Below, in pieces: positions 28,071 through 35,979 of a stretch of DNA of 64,000 bases. How positions within the stretch are numbered: the stretch's first letter is position 1; each line of letters begins with the position of its first letter. Made by a program: the position numbers and the translations under genes. The DNA comes from Altibacter sp. HG106 (GTDB lineage: Bacteria > Bacteroidota > Bacteroidia > Flavobacteriales > Flavobacteriaceae). The notes beneath the pieces are model-generated. The model saw nothing but the letters and a program-made list of their open reading frames with translations. It was not told the DNA's origin and made no database searches. The DNA lies in NCBI RefSeq assembly GCF_028561755.1, contig NZ_JAQQTD010000007.1:124001-188000 (forward strand), written 5' to 3'.

Positions 28071-29555
28071 CTAATTCCCATAAAGTTGCTTGCCCGCCGC
28101 CTCGTAGGTGTCACCTTTACTCCAAAAAGGCGTTTCAGGATCGTTTGCAATGGCCCTTCCGCTAAGTACGTATGCTCTAAAGAATGTTTCGAGATACTCA
28201 AAATCAATAGAATCAACTTCATCGCCAGGGCGGTGATAGTATTTCGTAACATCTCCGTTAAAGGCAGTAAAGCCCATTGAAAACGTGGGGGCCGGAATAC
28301 CTTTCTTGGCGAAGTGTACGTTGTCACTTCGGTCGAATAAGCCTTGTTCAGGAGCAGGATCCTCTATTGCATTCAACCCAAATTGAGCTACCGCATTCTT
28401 AATGGTATTCCCGGCTGTGGTGCGATTCAGGCCGATAATGGTCGCTAAGGAGGTGTCGTTATACCCTCCGTTATCACTGTTGAAACAAAAGACCATTTGA
28501 TCGAGCGGAAGAATAGGGTGGTTTACGTAATAGTTGCTCCCTAAGAGCCCCTTTTCTTCTCCGGTGAACAAAATAAATAGGGCCGATCTTTTGGTTGGAT
28601 ATTTAGCGAGGTTTTGCGCCATGCTCAACACGGTGGTGGTGCCTACCGCATTGTCACGAGCCCCGTTGTAGATAGTATCGCCGGTTTCGTCGGGTTTGCC
28701 GATGCCCACGTGGTCGTAATGGGCCGAATAGATAATGTACTCCTTTTTTAGTTCTGGGTCGGTTCCGGGGATCATGCCCACAACGTTGTAAGAAACAATT
28801 TCTTTTGGCGCCTCACGACGTACCGATGCCTGAAACTTCGTCTCTTTATCAGCTTTCACGGCATTGATTCCGCTGCCATCAGCGTCAAATACCCAAAAGT
28901 GGTGGAAGGTATTTCCTTTATCCTTTTTTTCTTCGGAAGATAATTGCACCGAACCTCCGTTGAAGTTATGGTCAATATAATCCCAAATCTGAGCATTGGT
29001 CTGAACAAACTCTATCAAGCCAGTGGCTCCATTATCTTTCGCCCAGTTTTTTTTCTGTTCCCGTAAGGCGTAGGCCGCTTGGGCGTCTTGCGCTGTCGGA
29101 CTTCCCGCTTTGACCACCACGAACTTCTTCCGAACATCAATGTCTTTATAATCGGTTTCCATGCCATAGCCCACATAGACAGCTTGTCCGCCAAAATTTA
29201 TAGGTTCGCCTCCAAAAGCCACAAATTTTGTATACTTCTCGCTTCCAATGGCAAAGGCCATATCGGTGGGGGCTTCCGTCTTGGTTAAAGGCACTTCTTG
29301 GTAATAGGATCCCGTTTGGGGGTTGGGCGTTACCCCATAAGCGCGGAAGGTATTGGCCAGATAGGCAGCGGCTATTTTATTTTCAGGAGTTCCTGTTTCT
29401 CTTCCTTTCAGTAAATCATCCGCTAAGAAATAAATATGACCTTTAATTTGATCTTTGGTCACGGTTTCTATCACACGTTCTTTTTCGGTGGTGTTCTGAG
29501 CAAAGAGGCTTATGCTAAGCAGTATACAAAAAAGGGCAAAAAAGTGTTTTTTCAT
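28071..29555 (-). CDS. Secreted M28-family zinc aminopeptidase
   Basis: 494 residues, signal peptide MKKHFFALFCILLSISLFAQ. After a protease-associated-type segment comes the M28 catalytic domain with the two-zinc ligand set: His and Asp in YSAHYDHVGIG and NGARDNAVGT, the Glu pair in LFTGEEKGLLGS, Asp in CFNSDNGGYND and the last His in KYYHRPGDEVDS. It probably trims N-terminal residues from peptides outside the cytoplasm. The start at 29555 gives a good signal peptide. It lies 38 bases after the second receptor gene in the same direction and may be read as the last gene of that unit. Confidence 0.92.
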   Translation of the reverse strand: MKKHFFALFCILLSISLFAQNTTEKERVIETVTKDQIKGHIYFLADDLLKGRETGTPENKIAAAYLANTFRAYGVTPNPQTGSYYQEVPLTKTEAPTDMAFAIGSEKYTKFVAFGGEPINFGGQAVYVGYGMETDYKDIDVRKKFVVVKAGSPTAQDAQAAYALREQKKNWAKDNGATGLIEFVQTNAQIWDYIDHNFNGGSVQLSSEEKKDKGNTFHHFWVFDADGSGINAVKADKETKFQASVRREAPKEIVSYNVVGMIPGTDPELKKEYIIYSAHYDHVGIGKPDETGDTIYNGARDNAVGTTTVLSMAQNLAKYPTKRSALFILFTGEEKGLLGSNYYVNHPILPLDQMVFCFNSDNGGYNDTSLATIIGLNRTTAGNTIKNAVAQFGLNAIEDPAPEQGLFDRSDNVHFAKKGIPAPTFSMGFTAFNGDVTKYYHRPGDEVDSIDFEYLETFFRAYVLSGRAIANDPETPFWSKGDTYEAAGKQLYGN

Positions 29556-29593
29556 GGTGTCTATTTTTTCGGAAGCTAAAGATAACAATTCTC

Positions 29594-32104
29594 TTAAAAC
29601 ATAACGCGTAGGGTCGCATTGGGCGTAAACGATAGGGCAGGCTCGTTTACCTGTTCAATGTTTCCGGAGGCATTAATGCGGTAAAATTGATTGATGGTAT
29701 TCTTCGTATTTAGCAGGTTCCATACCGATGCACCTAAGAACATCTGACTCGTCCTTCCTAGCGCAAATTGATACGTCGCAGAGAGATCCACTCGAAAATA
29801 GTCCTTGATGCGATCACTATTAGGCCGGCTGTAATTGATCACTCCATTTTCAATTTCGTTTCCTTCGATGGGGTTCGTTGTTGGTTTTCCCGTTCGCCAA
29901 TTGAGTCCGCCTGCAAAGTTGAACTGTTTCCAATGGTAGTCGATTCCATAGGTAAGGGAATGCGTTACATCTAGATTGTTTAAAAATTCGGAAGGGGTGA
30001 GTAGTGGAAAATCATAGGTGTTTTGCGCCCAGGAATAGCTCAACCAGGTATTGATCTGATCAAAACGTTTGTTCAACAACACATCCACCCCTACCACTTC
30101 GTAATTCCCATTGGCCCGCACTGAAGCAAATTGATTCTGAAACCGCTGACTCTGTGAGGTGATTCCGGTAACTTCTTTCCAGTAGGGCTCAATAGACACC
30201 TGCCAACCGCGTCGAGAATACGATACCCCAGTAGAAATCTGCCTTCCTTTCAGAATAGGAATACTATTGGGGTTGGAAAGCACCCAGCGCCGATTTTCAA
30301 CTCCCAGAAAATCGTTTTGGAAGTCTATAATTTGGGACGTCGTCTGACTCTTAAATTCTCCCAATACCTCAAAAGTGAAGTAGGAGAGGAAGCGCTGACT
30401 AAAATTTAGGCGGGGTTCCAACAACAAGGTTCCAAACTTATCGATATAGTTACTTCTCAGTCCGACAACCAGCGAAGTCGCTCCATTGCGCGTTTTATAG
30501 GTAACATCGCCAAAAACACTGTGCGTTCGTAGCACTTGCTTATCGGTTCTTCTAAAGATCGGATTGTTCAAGCCCTCAAAATTGGTAATCCCCGTTTCGT
30601 TGAATTGATAGCCATAGGTATAGGTGAGGGAGGGGTTTCGTTGTTCTCGAAATGCCAGACGAAACCCATTTTCCAAGACATTGTTTTCTTGCGAAAGTTG
30701 TTGGTCGTTTACCACATCCTCATTGGTTGAATCGAGCGAATAGTCTGAAAAATACGCCTGAAAATAAGTGCTTAGTGTAGGGCTCCAATCACGTTCATAG
30801 TACAATCCTAATGCCAAATTATTCTGTTTTAAATCGCTTTGACGTGCAATAAAATTGTCATCTATAATGGCGCTTTCCACAAATTCGATACGATTTCCTA
30901 TTCCTAAAAAGTTGAATCGTATCCGGTCTTTTTCCGTGGGTTGATATAAAAACCGAGTGGAGGCGTCAAAAAACTGGAACCGCGCATCCGAGACACTTTG
31001 CGTTTCGCTATTCGAAATAACTTCTGTATTCTGAAAAACTCTATCAAAATACGCGCTGTAGGTGGGTGATTCCCATAATTGGTTGATGGAACTTCGCGCC
31101 GCAATTTGCACGGAAGCCTTGGCGCCTAGCGGAATATCAGCAAAGCCGTCGGAACTGATCAGATTTGTTCCTAGCTCTGCGGAAATACTATCATTGATAC
31201 GACGCGAACTTTCCATTGAGATCATACCCGATACCCCATCGCCATACGCGGCTGGAGTTCCATTTTTTACTACGGTTACTCGTTGCGTCAGAAAGGGGTT
31301 GAAAGCAGAAATGAGTCCGAAAAAGTGACCGCTTTGATACATTTTGACGCCATCCAGGAGGATGAGGTTCTGATCGTTTGTACCCCCTCTAATATTCAGA
31401 AATGAAACACGTTCTTCGATGCTCTGAATTCCAGGAAGCGCCTGAATGGTTTGTAGTACATCAGGTTCAATAAGCCCCGGCAGAATGTCAAACTCATTGT
31501 AATCTACCGTTAACGATCCGTTGGTGTTTTTAGTAATCCCGCGCGATAGGTACGAAGTGATTAGCACTTCGTCTAGCTTTTCGATTTTTCCGAAAACAAA
31601 CGTTTGTGGGCAGCCTGAGGCAAAGACAGAAGCTTTGAAGCGGGTGAGCTCTTTTCCTTCGCTGTAGATAACGATGAGATCCTCTGGTGTCAAGGCCACC
31701 GCATTAAATTGTCCGCTATCTTCGGTTTGAACTTCTTGATAGGGAGTGCGTACGGTCACCTTTGTTACTAGGGTGCCGGTGTCTATTTCGCGTAGAATTC
31801 CACAGAGAGAAATTAGATTGTTTCGAGGGGCCACGGTAATGGTTCCGTCTGGCAACAAGGTATATTGAAACAGCGTGTTGTTTTCTAAATAAGAAAGTGC
31901 ATTTGCTAAAGTAGTAAAGGTTGGAAGTGTGGAAAGTTGGTGTCCCTTCAGGTTGCTGTTTTGATAAGAAAATGTCACATCCCATCGCGATTCTAAAGTG
32001 GTAAATACTTTAGGCAGCGATACCGTTGGGGTACTATTTTGAGCAAAAAAAAAGGAATTACTACAGAGCAGAAGTAGCAATAAGAACCGGGAAACCCATC
32101 GCAC
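29594..32104 (-). CDS. STN-type TonB-dependent receptor, locus 2
   Basis: 836 residues, paralogue of the receptor at 18853-21417 with the same domain order: signal peptide (to about 23), STN domain (about 25-90), regulatory-like beta domain (about 95-175), plug (ALPGIQSIEERVSFLNIRGG, then LLDGVKMYQSGHFFGLISAF) and beta barrel ending SFTPNATLRVMF. The wording of the plug is nearly the same in both receptors, which suggests duplication of a whole locus rather than independent gain. No SusD gene is adjacent. Its start is 2 bases from the fecR stop. The ligand is unknown. Confidence 0.92.
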   Translation of the reverse strand: MRWVSRFLLLLLLCSNSFFFAQNSTPTVSLPKVFTTLESRWDVTFSYQNSNLKGHQLSTLPTFTTLANALSYLENNTLFQYTLLPDGTITVAPRNNLISLCGILREIDTGTLVTKVTVRTPYQEVQTEDSGQFNAVALTPEDLIVIYSEGKELTRFKASVFASGCPQTFVFGKIEKLDEVLITSYLSRGITKNTNGSLTVDYNEFDILPGLIEPDVLQTIQALPGIQSIEERVSFLNIRGGTNDQNLILLDGVKMYQSGHFFGLISAFNPFLTQRVTVVKNGTPAAYGDGVSGMISMESSRRINDSISAELGTNLISSDGFADIPLGAKASVQIAARSSINQLWESPTYSAYFDRVFQNTEVISNSETQSVSDARFQFFDASTRFLYQPTEKDRIRFNFLGIGNRIEFVESAIIDDNFIARQSDLKQNNLALGLYYERDWSPTLSTYFQAYFSDYSLDSTNEDVVNDQQLSQENNVLENGFRLAFREQRNPSLTYTYGYQFNETGITNFEGLNNPIFRRTDKQVLRTHSVFGDVTYKTRNGATSLVVGLRSNYIDKFGTLLLEPRLNFSQRFLSYFTFEVLGEFKSQTTSQIIDFQNDFLGVENRRWVLSNPNSIPILKGRQISTGVSYSRRGWQVSIEPYWKEVTGITSQSQRFQNQFASVRANGNYEVVGVDVLLNKRFDQINTWLSYSWAQNTYDFPLLTPSEFLNNLDVTHSLTYGIDYHWKQFNFAGGLNWRTGKPTTNPIEGNEIENGVINYSRPNSDRIKDYFRVDLSATYQFALGRTSQMFLGASVWNLLNTKNTINQFYRINASGNIEQVNEPALSFTPNATLRVMF

Positions 32105-32106
32105 AA

Positions 32107-33006
32107 TTATTCACTTTTTAAAACCACTATCTTATCGTCGTTGATTTCATAAGACAAGGTAAGAGGAATTGTGATAGCTTGCAAGGCAGTAGGTAGATTT
32201 TTATGAGTGAAACTTCCGGTGAAAATAACCTGCGTATCGATATCGTTGGTTACGATGTCAATATCATATTGGCGTTCCATTTCGTCCAACACATAATGCA
32301 GCGGAACGCTCTTAAAGACCGACTTATGTTGAAGCCACGTGGGCTCAATGAGTGCCGTTAATTGATTTTCTAATTGTTCATTCGACCATCGAAGCGTTCT
32401 TCCCGCGGTTAGGGTATGAACATCGTCATTCAATGCTATTTCTACGCGGCCTTCAAAACACGTAACCTCGAAGAATTCTGGACGGCTGATGACATTAAAC
32501 TGAGTACCTTTAACAGCAACCACACCGTGCGAAGTTTGCACGCTAAATTGTTTGCCGCTAGCCACTCTAAAGTATCCCTCTCCGTTCAGGGTAACGTTGC
32601 GATTCGTATTCCAATGAGCGTCATCGTAGGTTAATTCAGAACCTGCATTGAGGATCACTTCGGAAGCATCCGGCAATTCAAGACTAATGTGTTCTGAGTG
32701 ATGCGCTGTGAAGGTAGTATTTGATGGTTGTGAAAGCGCCCAATACAATCCGAAAGCAATAACGAAGATCGCAGCAATGCGGAAAGCAACCTGTTTCCAA
32801 GAAGTTGTTTTAGACTCTTCCGAAGCCTTTTTCTCCTGCAATAAGGCATATTGAGAGGCGACCTCGAATTCCGGCGCTTTAAAAGACTGCGCCAATTGAT
32901 CGATTTTTTGATACGAACGAAAGGCGTCTGTTTGTTCAAACGCCTCTTGTTCTGTATCGGTTAGAGAATGGTCTAACCATTTTGAAAGTAAATTTTCCTT
33001 TTTCAT
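32107..33006 (-). CDS. FecR-type anti-sigma factor, locus 2
   Basis: 299 residues. It has a cytoplasmic N-terminal region, a membrane helix (about 73-90, VAFRIAAIFVIAFGLYWAL), and a FecR domain with EHISLELPDASEVILNAGSE, GEGYFRVASGKQFSVQTSHG and GTQFNVISRPEFFEVTCFEG. The C-terminal STN-like DUF4974 segment has PLHYVLDEMERQYDIDI. It is the counterpart of the FecR in locus 1 and is expected to hold its own sigma factor inactive until the receptor is occupied. Confidence 0.92.
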   Translation of the reverse strand: MKKENLLSKWLDHSLTDTEQEAFEQTDAFRSYQKIDQLAQSFKAPEFEVASQYALLQEKKASEESKTTSWKQVAFRIAAIFVIAFGLYWALSQPSNTTFTAHHSEHISLELPDASEVILNAGSELTYDDAHWNTNRNVTLNGEGYFRVASGKQFSVQTSHGVVAVKGTQFNVISRPEFFEVTCFEGRVEIALNDDVHTLTAGRTLRWSNEQLENQLTALIEPTWLQHKSVFKSVPLHYVLDEMERQYDIDIVTNDIDTQVIFTGSFTHKNLPTALQAITIPLTLSYEINDDKIVVLKSE

Positions 33007-33025
33007 AGCAACTTTCTATACATGA

Positions 33026-33052
33026 AACAACTGAGGATGAAAAATTCCTACC
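33026..33052 (-). promoter_or_regulatory. ECF-type promoter element before fecR, locus 2
   Basis: Reading the minus strand: GGTAGGAAT (33052-33044), 12 bases, GTTGTT (33031-33026). The spacing is identical to the two copies in locus 1. It begins 8 bases after the sigma gene stop. Confidence 0.72.
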
Positions 33053-33060
33053 CCCACCCC

Positions 33061-33588
33061 CTAAATTTTTTCAATTTTTTTTCTGAGAGTCGCTAAAGCC
33101 TTGTAAATACGCTTCTCGACAGCCTTTCTAGAAATGTTTAAAATGTCGGCTATTTCTTTATGTCGCTTTCCTTCCACGCGATTTAAGAGAAAAGCAATGC
33201 GCTGTTTTTCGGGTAATTCAGCCAAGGCGCGTTGAAATTTTTCCAAATACTGTTTTTCTTCCAGTAAAAACTGGGGCGTATGATTGGTACTCGAACGCGA
33301 AGGTTCATTTTTCTGATACTCTAGAACTACTTTTTGGTGTTTAATTTCATTTAAGGTGAGATTATTGGCGACCGTAAACAAGAAACTTCGTGCTTTTTCT
33401 GGTGGAATTTTCTTGCATTTCTGCCAAAGCGTAAGAAAGGCTTCTTGTGTTTTGTCCTTAGGATCAAAATGAGCTCCGTATTTATAATAGATGAAATCGT
33501 GAAGATCTGTAGCATTCTCTTCATATATTTTAGAGAATATACGTTCTTCACAAACGTTATCGGAGAGGGAGCGCTCTTTTTTGGTCAT
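33061..33588 (-). CDS. ECF RNA polymerase sigma factor, locus 2
   Basis: 175 residues, clearly paralogous to the sigma factor of locus 1. Region 2 contains IYEENATDLHDFIYYKYG and KTQEAFLTLWQKC. The linker has NEIKHQKVVLEYQK and QFLLEEKQYLEK, almost as in the paralogue. Region 4 has LPEKQRIAFLLNRVEGKRHK and EIADILNISRKAVEKRIYKA. A TATATTTA element lies 6 bases before the ATG, the same distance as in locus 1, so the gene is probably read from a housekeeping promoter with almost no leader. Confidence 0.91.
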   Translation of the reverse strand: MTKKERSLSDNVCEERIFSKIYEENATDLHDFIYYKYGAHFDPKDKTQEAFLTLWQKCKKIPPEKARSFLFTVANNLTLNEIKHQKVVLEYQKNEPSRSSTNHTPQFLLEEKQYLEKFQRALAELPEKQRIAFLLNRVEGKRHKEIADILNISRKAVEKRIYKALATLRKKIEKI

Positions 33589-33615
33589 AGGGCGTAAATA
33601 TATAAATAAATTATA

Positions 33616-33642
33616 GGTAGGAATTTCATAATCTCAGTTGTT
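33616..33642 (+). promoter_or_regulatory. ECF-type promoter element before divergent lipoprotein, locus 2
   Basis: GGTAGGAAT (33616-33624), 12 bases, GTTGTT (33637-33642), 20 bases before the ATG of the lipoprotein. The conserved blocks and CTCA just before the second block match the fecR copy of the same locus. Confidence 0.72.
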
Positions 33643-33662
33643 CTATTAGTAAAGATAAGTAC

Positions 33663-34319
33663 ATGAAATACGCCGTCTTGCTCGTAATGCTGGCGCTTTG
33701 TTGGGCGTGTCAAAAAGAAGAGTTTACCGTGATTCAAGATCAGGAAGATACCGAGGAGGTCTCTAATGCCTCGGCAAACCTGCGCTTAAAATTACGTACG
33801 GTGAGCTCGCACGATGGGAGCTTTGATGATGTGATTGACAATGCTTCTTGCGTGAGTATTAAATTACCCTATACCCTATTTTTCAACGGCGAATTATATA
33901 ATATTGGAACCATTCTCGATCTACAACCCATTGGACCTGAAGATGAAGTAGAATTGATATTTCCGTTGACGCTTGTTCGCAGCGATCATTCGGAAATTAT
34001 TGTGACTAGCGAAGCACAATGGGAAGACGAGCTATCGGTTTGCGGTGCAGACACCTTAATTCAGGAACACAATCCCTGTGTGGACATTGCGTACCCCATT
34101 TCTTTAGCGATCTACAATGTTGCGGAAGGTCAGTTCGAAACGCGTGTGATTGCTAATAGTCAAGAACTATTTCCCTGGGTGGTAGATCCGCAGTCTGAAG
34201 ACCTCATTTCTATCAACTATCCGGTAGACCTCATTGTAGGCGCGAGTAGCGTACTTACCACCAACAATAACAACCAGTTGGCCGATACCATTGATGCGCT
34301 GGCAAATTCCTGTGATTGA
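33663..34319 (+). CDS. Four-repeat lipoprotein divergent from ECF locus 2
   Basis: 218 residues with lipid-bearing Cys in LCWACQKEEF; the Lys-Glu-Glu after it fits the flavobacterial surface-export signal. The mature protein repeats the architecture of the N-terminal part of the lipoprotein at 22978-24747: after FDDVIDNASC come four strands with a Pro core, CVSIKLPYTL, VELIFPLTLV, CVDIAYPISL and ISINYPVDLI, each followed by a region with NG, SDH or similar turns. It lacks the lipocalin-like C-terminal repeats. I do not recognise a named family. Shared promoter element and position tie it to the sigma/FecR/receptor genes. Confidence 0.85.
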   Translation: MKYAVLLVMLALCWACQKEEFTVIQDQEDTEEVSNASANLRLKLRTVSSHDGSFDDVIDNASCVSIKLPYTLFFNGELYNIGTILDLQPIGPEDEVELIFPLTLVRSDHSEIIVTSEAQWEDELSVCGADTLIQEHNPCVDIAYPISLAIYNVAEGQFETRVIANSQELFPWVVDPQSEDLISINYPVDLIVGASSVLTTNNNNQLADTIDALANSCD

Positions 34320-34443
34320 AATTGTTTAAATATTTTATTAAAATGTTAAACAAAAAGTTAAACTTTTGATAAAGTGACGCTTAGGCGTTTTGTTTTTTCC
34401 GTATCGTTCGTTTCTTTACAAGGCAAAACAAAAAACTTAAGCT

Positions 34444-35820
34444 ATGAAGAACATTTCAAAAATTCTTATTTTATTTTCGATGATTTTTGTCGCATCATGT
34501 AGTAATGATGATGACAATACCATCACCAACGATGGAGACCAGACAATCGCCACGTACTTGGCTTCCGACGCTGATTATTCTGTTCTGGTGGATGCCTTAC
34601 AGCGTGCTGGACTTACCGCTGCGCTGAATGCTTCTGGATCTACTACTGTTTTCGCTCCCAATAATGATGCGTTTACCGAATTTTTAGAAGCTAATGATTT
34701 TGCATCTCTTGACGATATACCCGAAGAGGTGCTCTCTAATGTCTTGTTAAATCATGTTATTAATGGTGAATTTGTAGCAACCGATTTTACTACAGGATAT
34801 ATTAGAACCAACGCCACGGCTAGTAGTGGATTAAACTTAAGTGCTTTTGTGAATGCTTCTGATGGAGTTGTCATTAATGGTACGTCTACTGTGGTGGAGG
34901 CTGATATTGAAGTTTCAAATGGAGTGGTTCACGGCGTTAATGGAGTCATTTCATTACCTAATATCGCAACACTTGCGAATGTAAATCCAAATTTTTCCAG
35001 TCTTACAACTGCTTTGGATGCCGCAAGTCTTACCGTGGCCGTGTCAGACCCGACAGCCAATCTCACAGTGTTCGCACCAACCAACGATGCCTTTGACACC
35101 TTTTTATCGGACAATGGTTTTGGAAGTTTGGGAGATGTTCCATTACCCGCATTACAGCAAACCTTATTAAATCATGTGTTGGCTGAAACCAATGCCAGTA
35201 CTGATTTCACAACTTCTTACACCACAACCCTTGCTACTTTTGGAGATACAGACGATAACATCAGCCTGTATATAAATACCGATGCTGGTGTGGTACTTAA
35301 TGGAAATTCTACTGTGGTCGCGGCAGATGTGGTTGCTACCAATGGAATTATTCACGCAGTAGATACGGTCATCGCGTTGCCTACAGTTGTGACCTTCGCC
35401 ACAGCCGATCCTACATTTGGAACATTAGTAGATGCGCTGACGCGTCCCGACCAACCTGATTTTGTAGGAACGCTAAGTACGCCGCTGGGTACCGACCCGG
35501 CACCCTTCACAGTATTTGCTCCTACCAATGATGCCTTTGGTGACCTGCTTACCGAACTTGGCGTGGGAGCCCTAGCAGATATTGATGGACCTACGTTAAC
35601 GGCAGCCTTAAATCTGCATGTTATTGCAGGAGCCAATGTTCGTGCCGAAGATCTTACCAATGGTCCTGTGACCACTTTGGGTGGCGATGTAACGATTGAT
35701 GCGGATGCAGCAACTATTACCGATGCCAACGGTAGGGTGAGCACTATCATCGTAACCAATGTGCAAGCGAGCAACGGAGTTGTACACGCTATTGATACGG
35801 TATTGTTACCGGAATTATAG
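34444..35820 (+). CDS. Fasciclin (FAS1) domain lipoprotein
   Basis: 458 residues with a lipoprotein signal (FVASCSNDDDN) and three FAS1 domains, about 37-170, 172-305 and 307-458. Each shows the H1 and H2 motifs: TTVFAPNNDAFTEFL and VVHGVNGVI, LTVFAPTNDAFDTFL and IIHAVDTVI, FTVFAPTNDAFGDLL and VVHAIDTVL. FAS1 domains mediate adhesion; here the protein is probably surface-exposed on the outer membrane. It is separated from the repeat lipoprotein by 124 bases of AT-rich sequence and followed by a strong terminator. No copy of the ECF element is seen upstream. Confidence 0.93.
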   Translation: MKNISKILILFSMIFVASCSNDDDNTITNDGDQTIATYLASDADYSVLVDALQRAGLTAALNASGSTTVFAPNNDAFTEFLEANDFASLDDIPEEVLSNVLLNHVINGEFVATDFTTGYIRTNATASSGLNLSAFVNASDGVVINGTSTVVEADIEVSNGVVHGVNGVISLPNIATLANVNPNFSSLTTALDAASLTVAVSDPTANLTVFAPTNDAFDTFLSDNGFGSLGDVPLPALQQTLLNHVLAETNASTDFTTSYTTTLATFGDTDDNISLYINTDAGVVLNGNSTVVAADVVATNGIIHAVDTVIALPTVVTFATADPTFGTLVDALTRPDQPDFVGTLSTPLGTDPAPFTVFAPTNDAFGDLLTELGVGALADIDGPTLTAALNLHVIAGANVRAEDLTNGPVTTLGGDVTIDADAATITDANGRVSTIIVTNVQASNGVVHAIDTVLLPEL

Positions 35821-35881
35821 TGAACCGAGTAATGTCTAATTAGATGACTACCTAATTGCCTTAGAGAAGGTTTAATATATC

Positions 35882-35916
35882 AAAAACCCGACAGTTTCAA
35901 AACTGTCGGGTTTTTT
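35882..35916 (+). terminator. Bidirectional terminator after the fasciclin gene
   Basis: AAACCCGACAGTTT pairs with AAACTGTCGGGTTT, flanked by an A run on the left and T run on the right. It serves the fasciclin gene on the plus strand and possibly the aldehyde dehydrogenase on the minus strand. Confidence 0.88.
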
Positions 35917-35979
35917 CTTGCTAATGAAAATGACTGAGGTATTTGTCAGGAAGCATGAGTTTTTCGTATGCTGGGGCCA

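Noticed and set aside
18853-32104. Polysaccharide utilisation loci
   Set aside because: Neither receptor has a SusD gene beside it and no glycoside hydrolase, lyase or sulfatase gene is present in the window.
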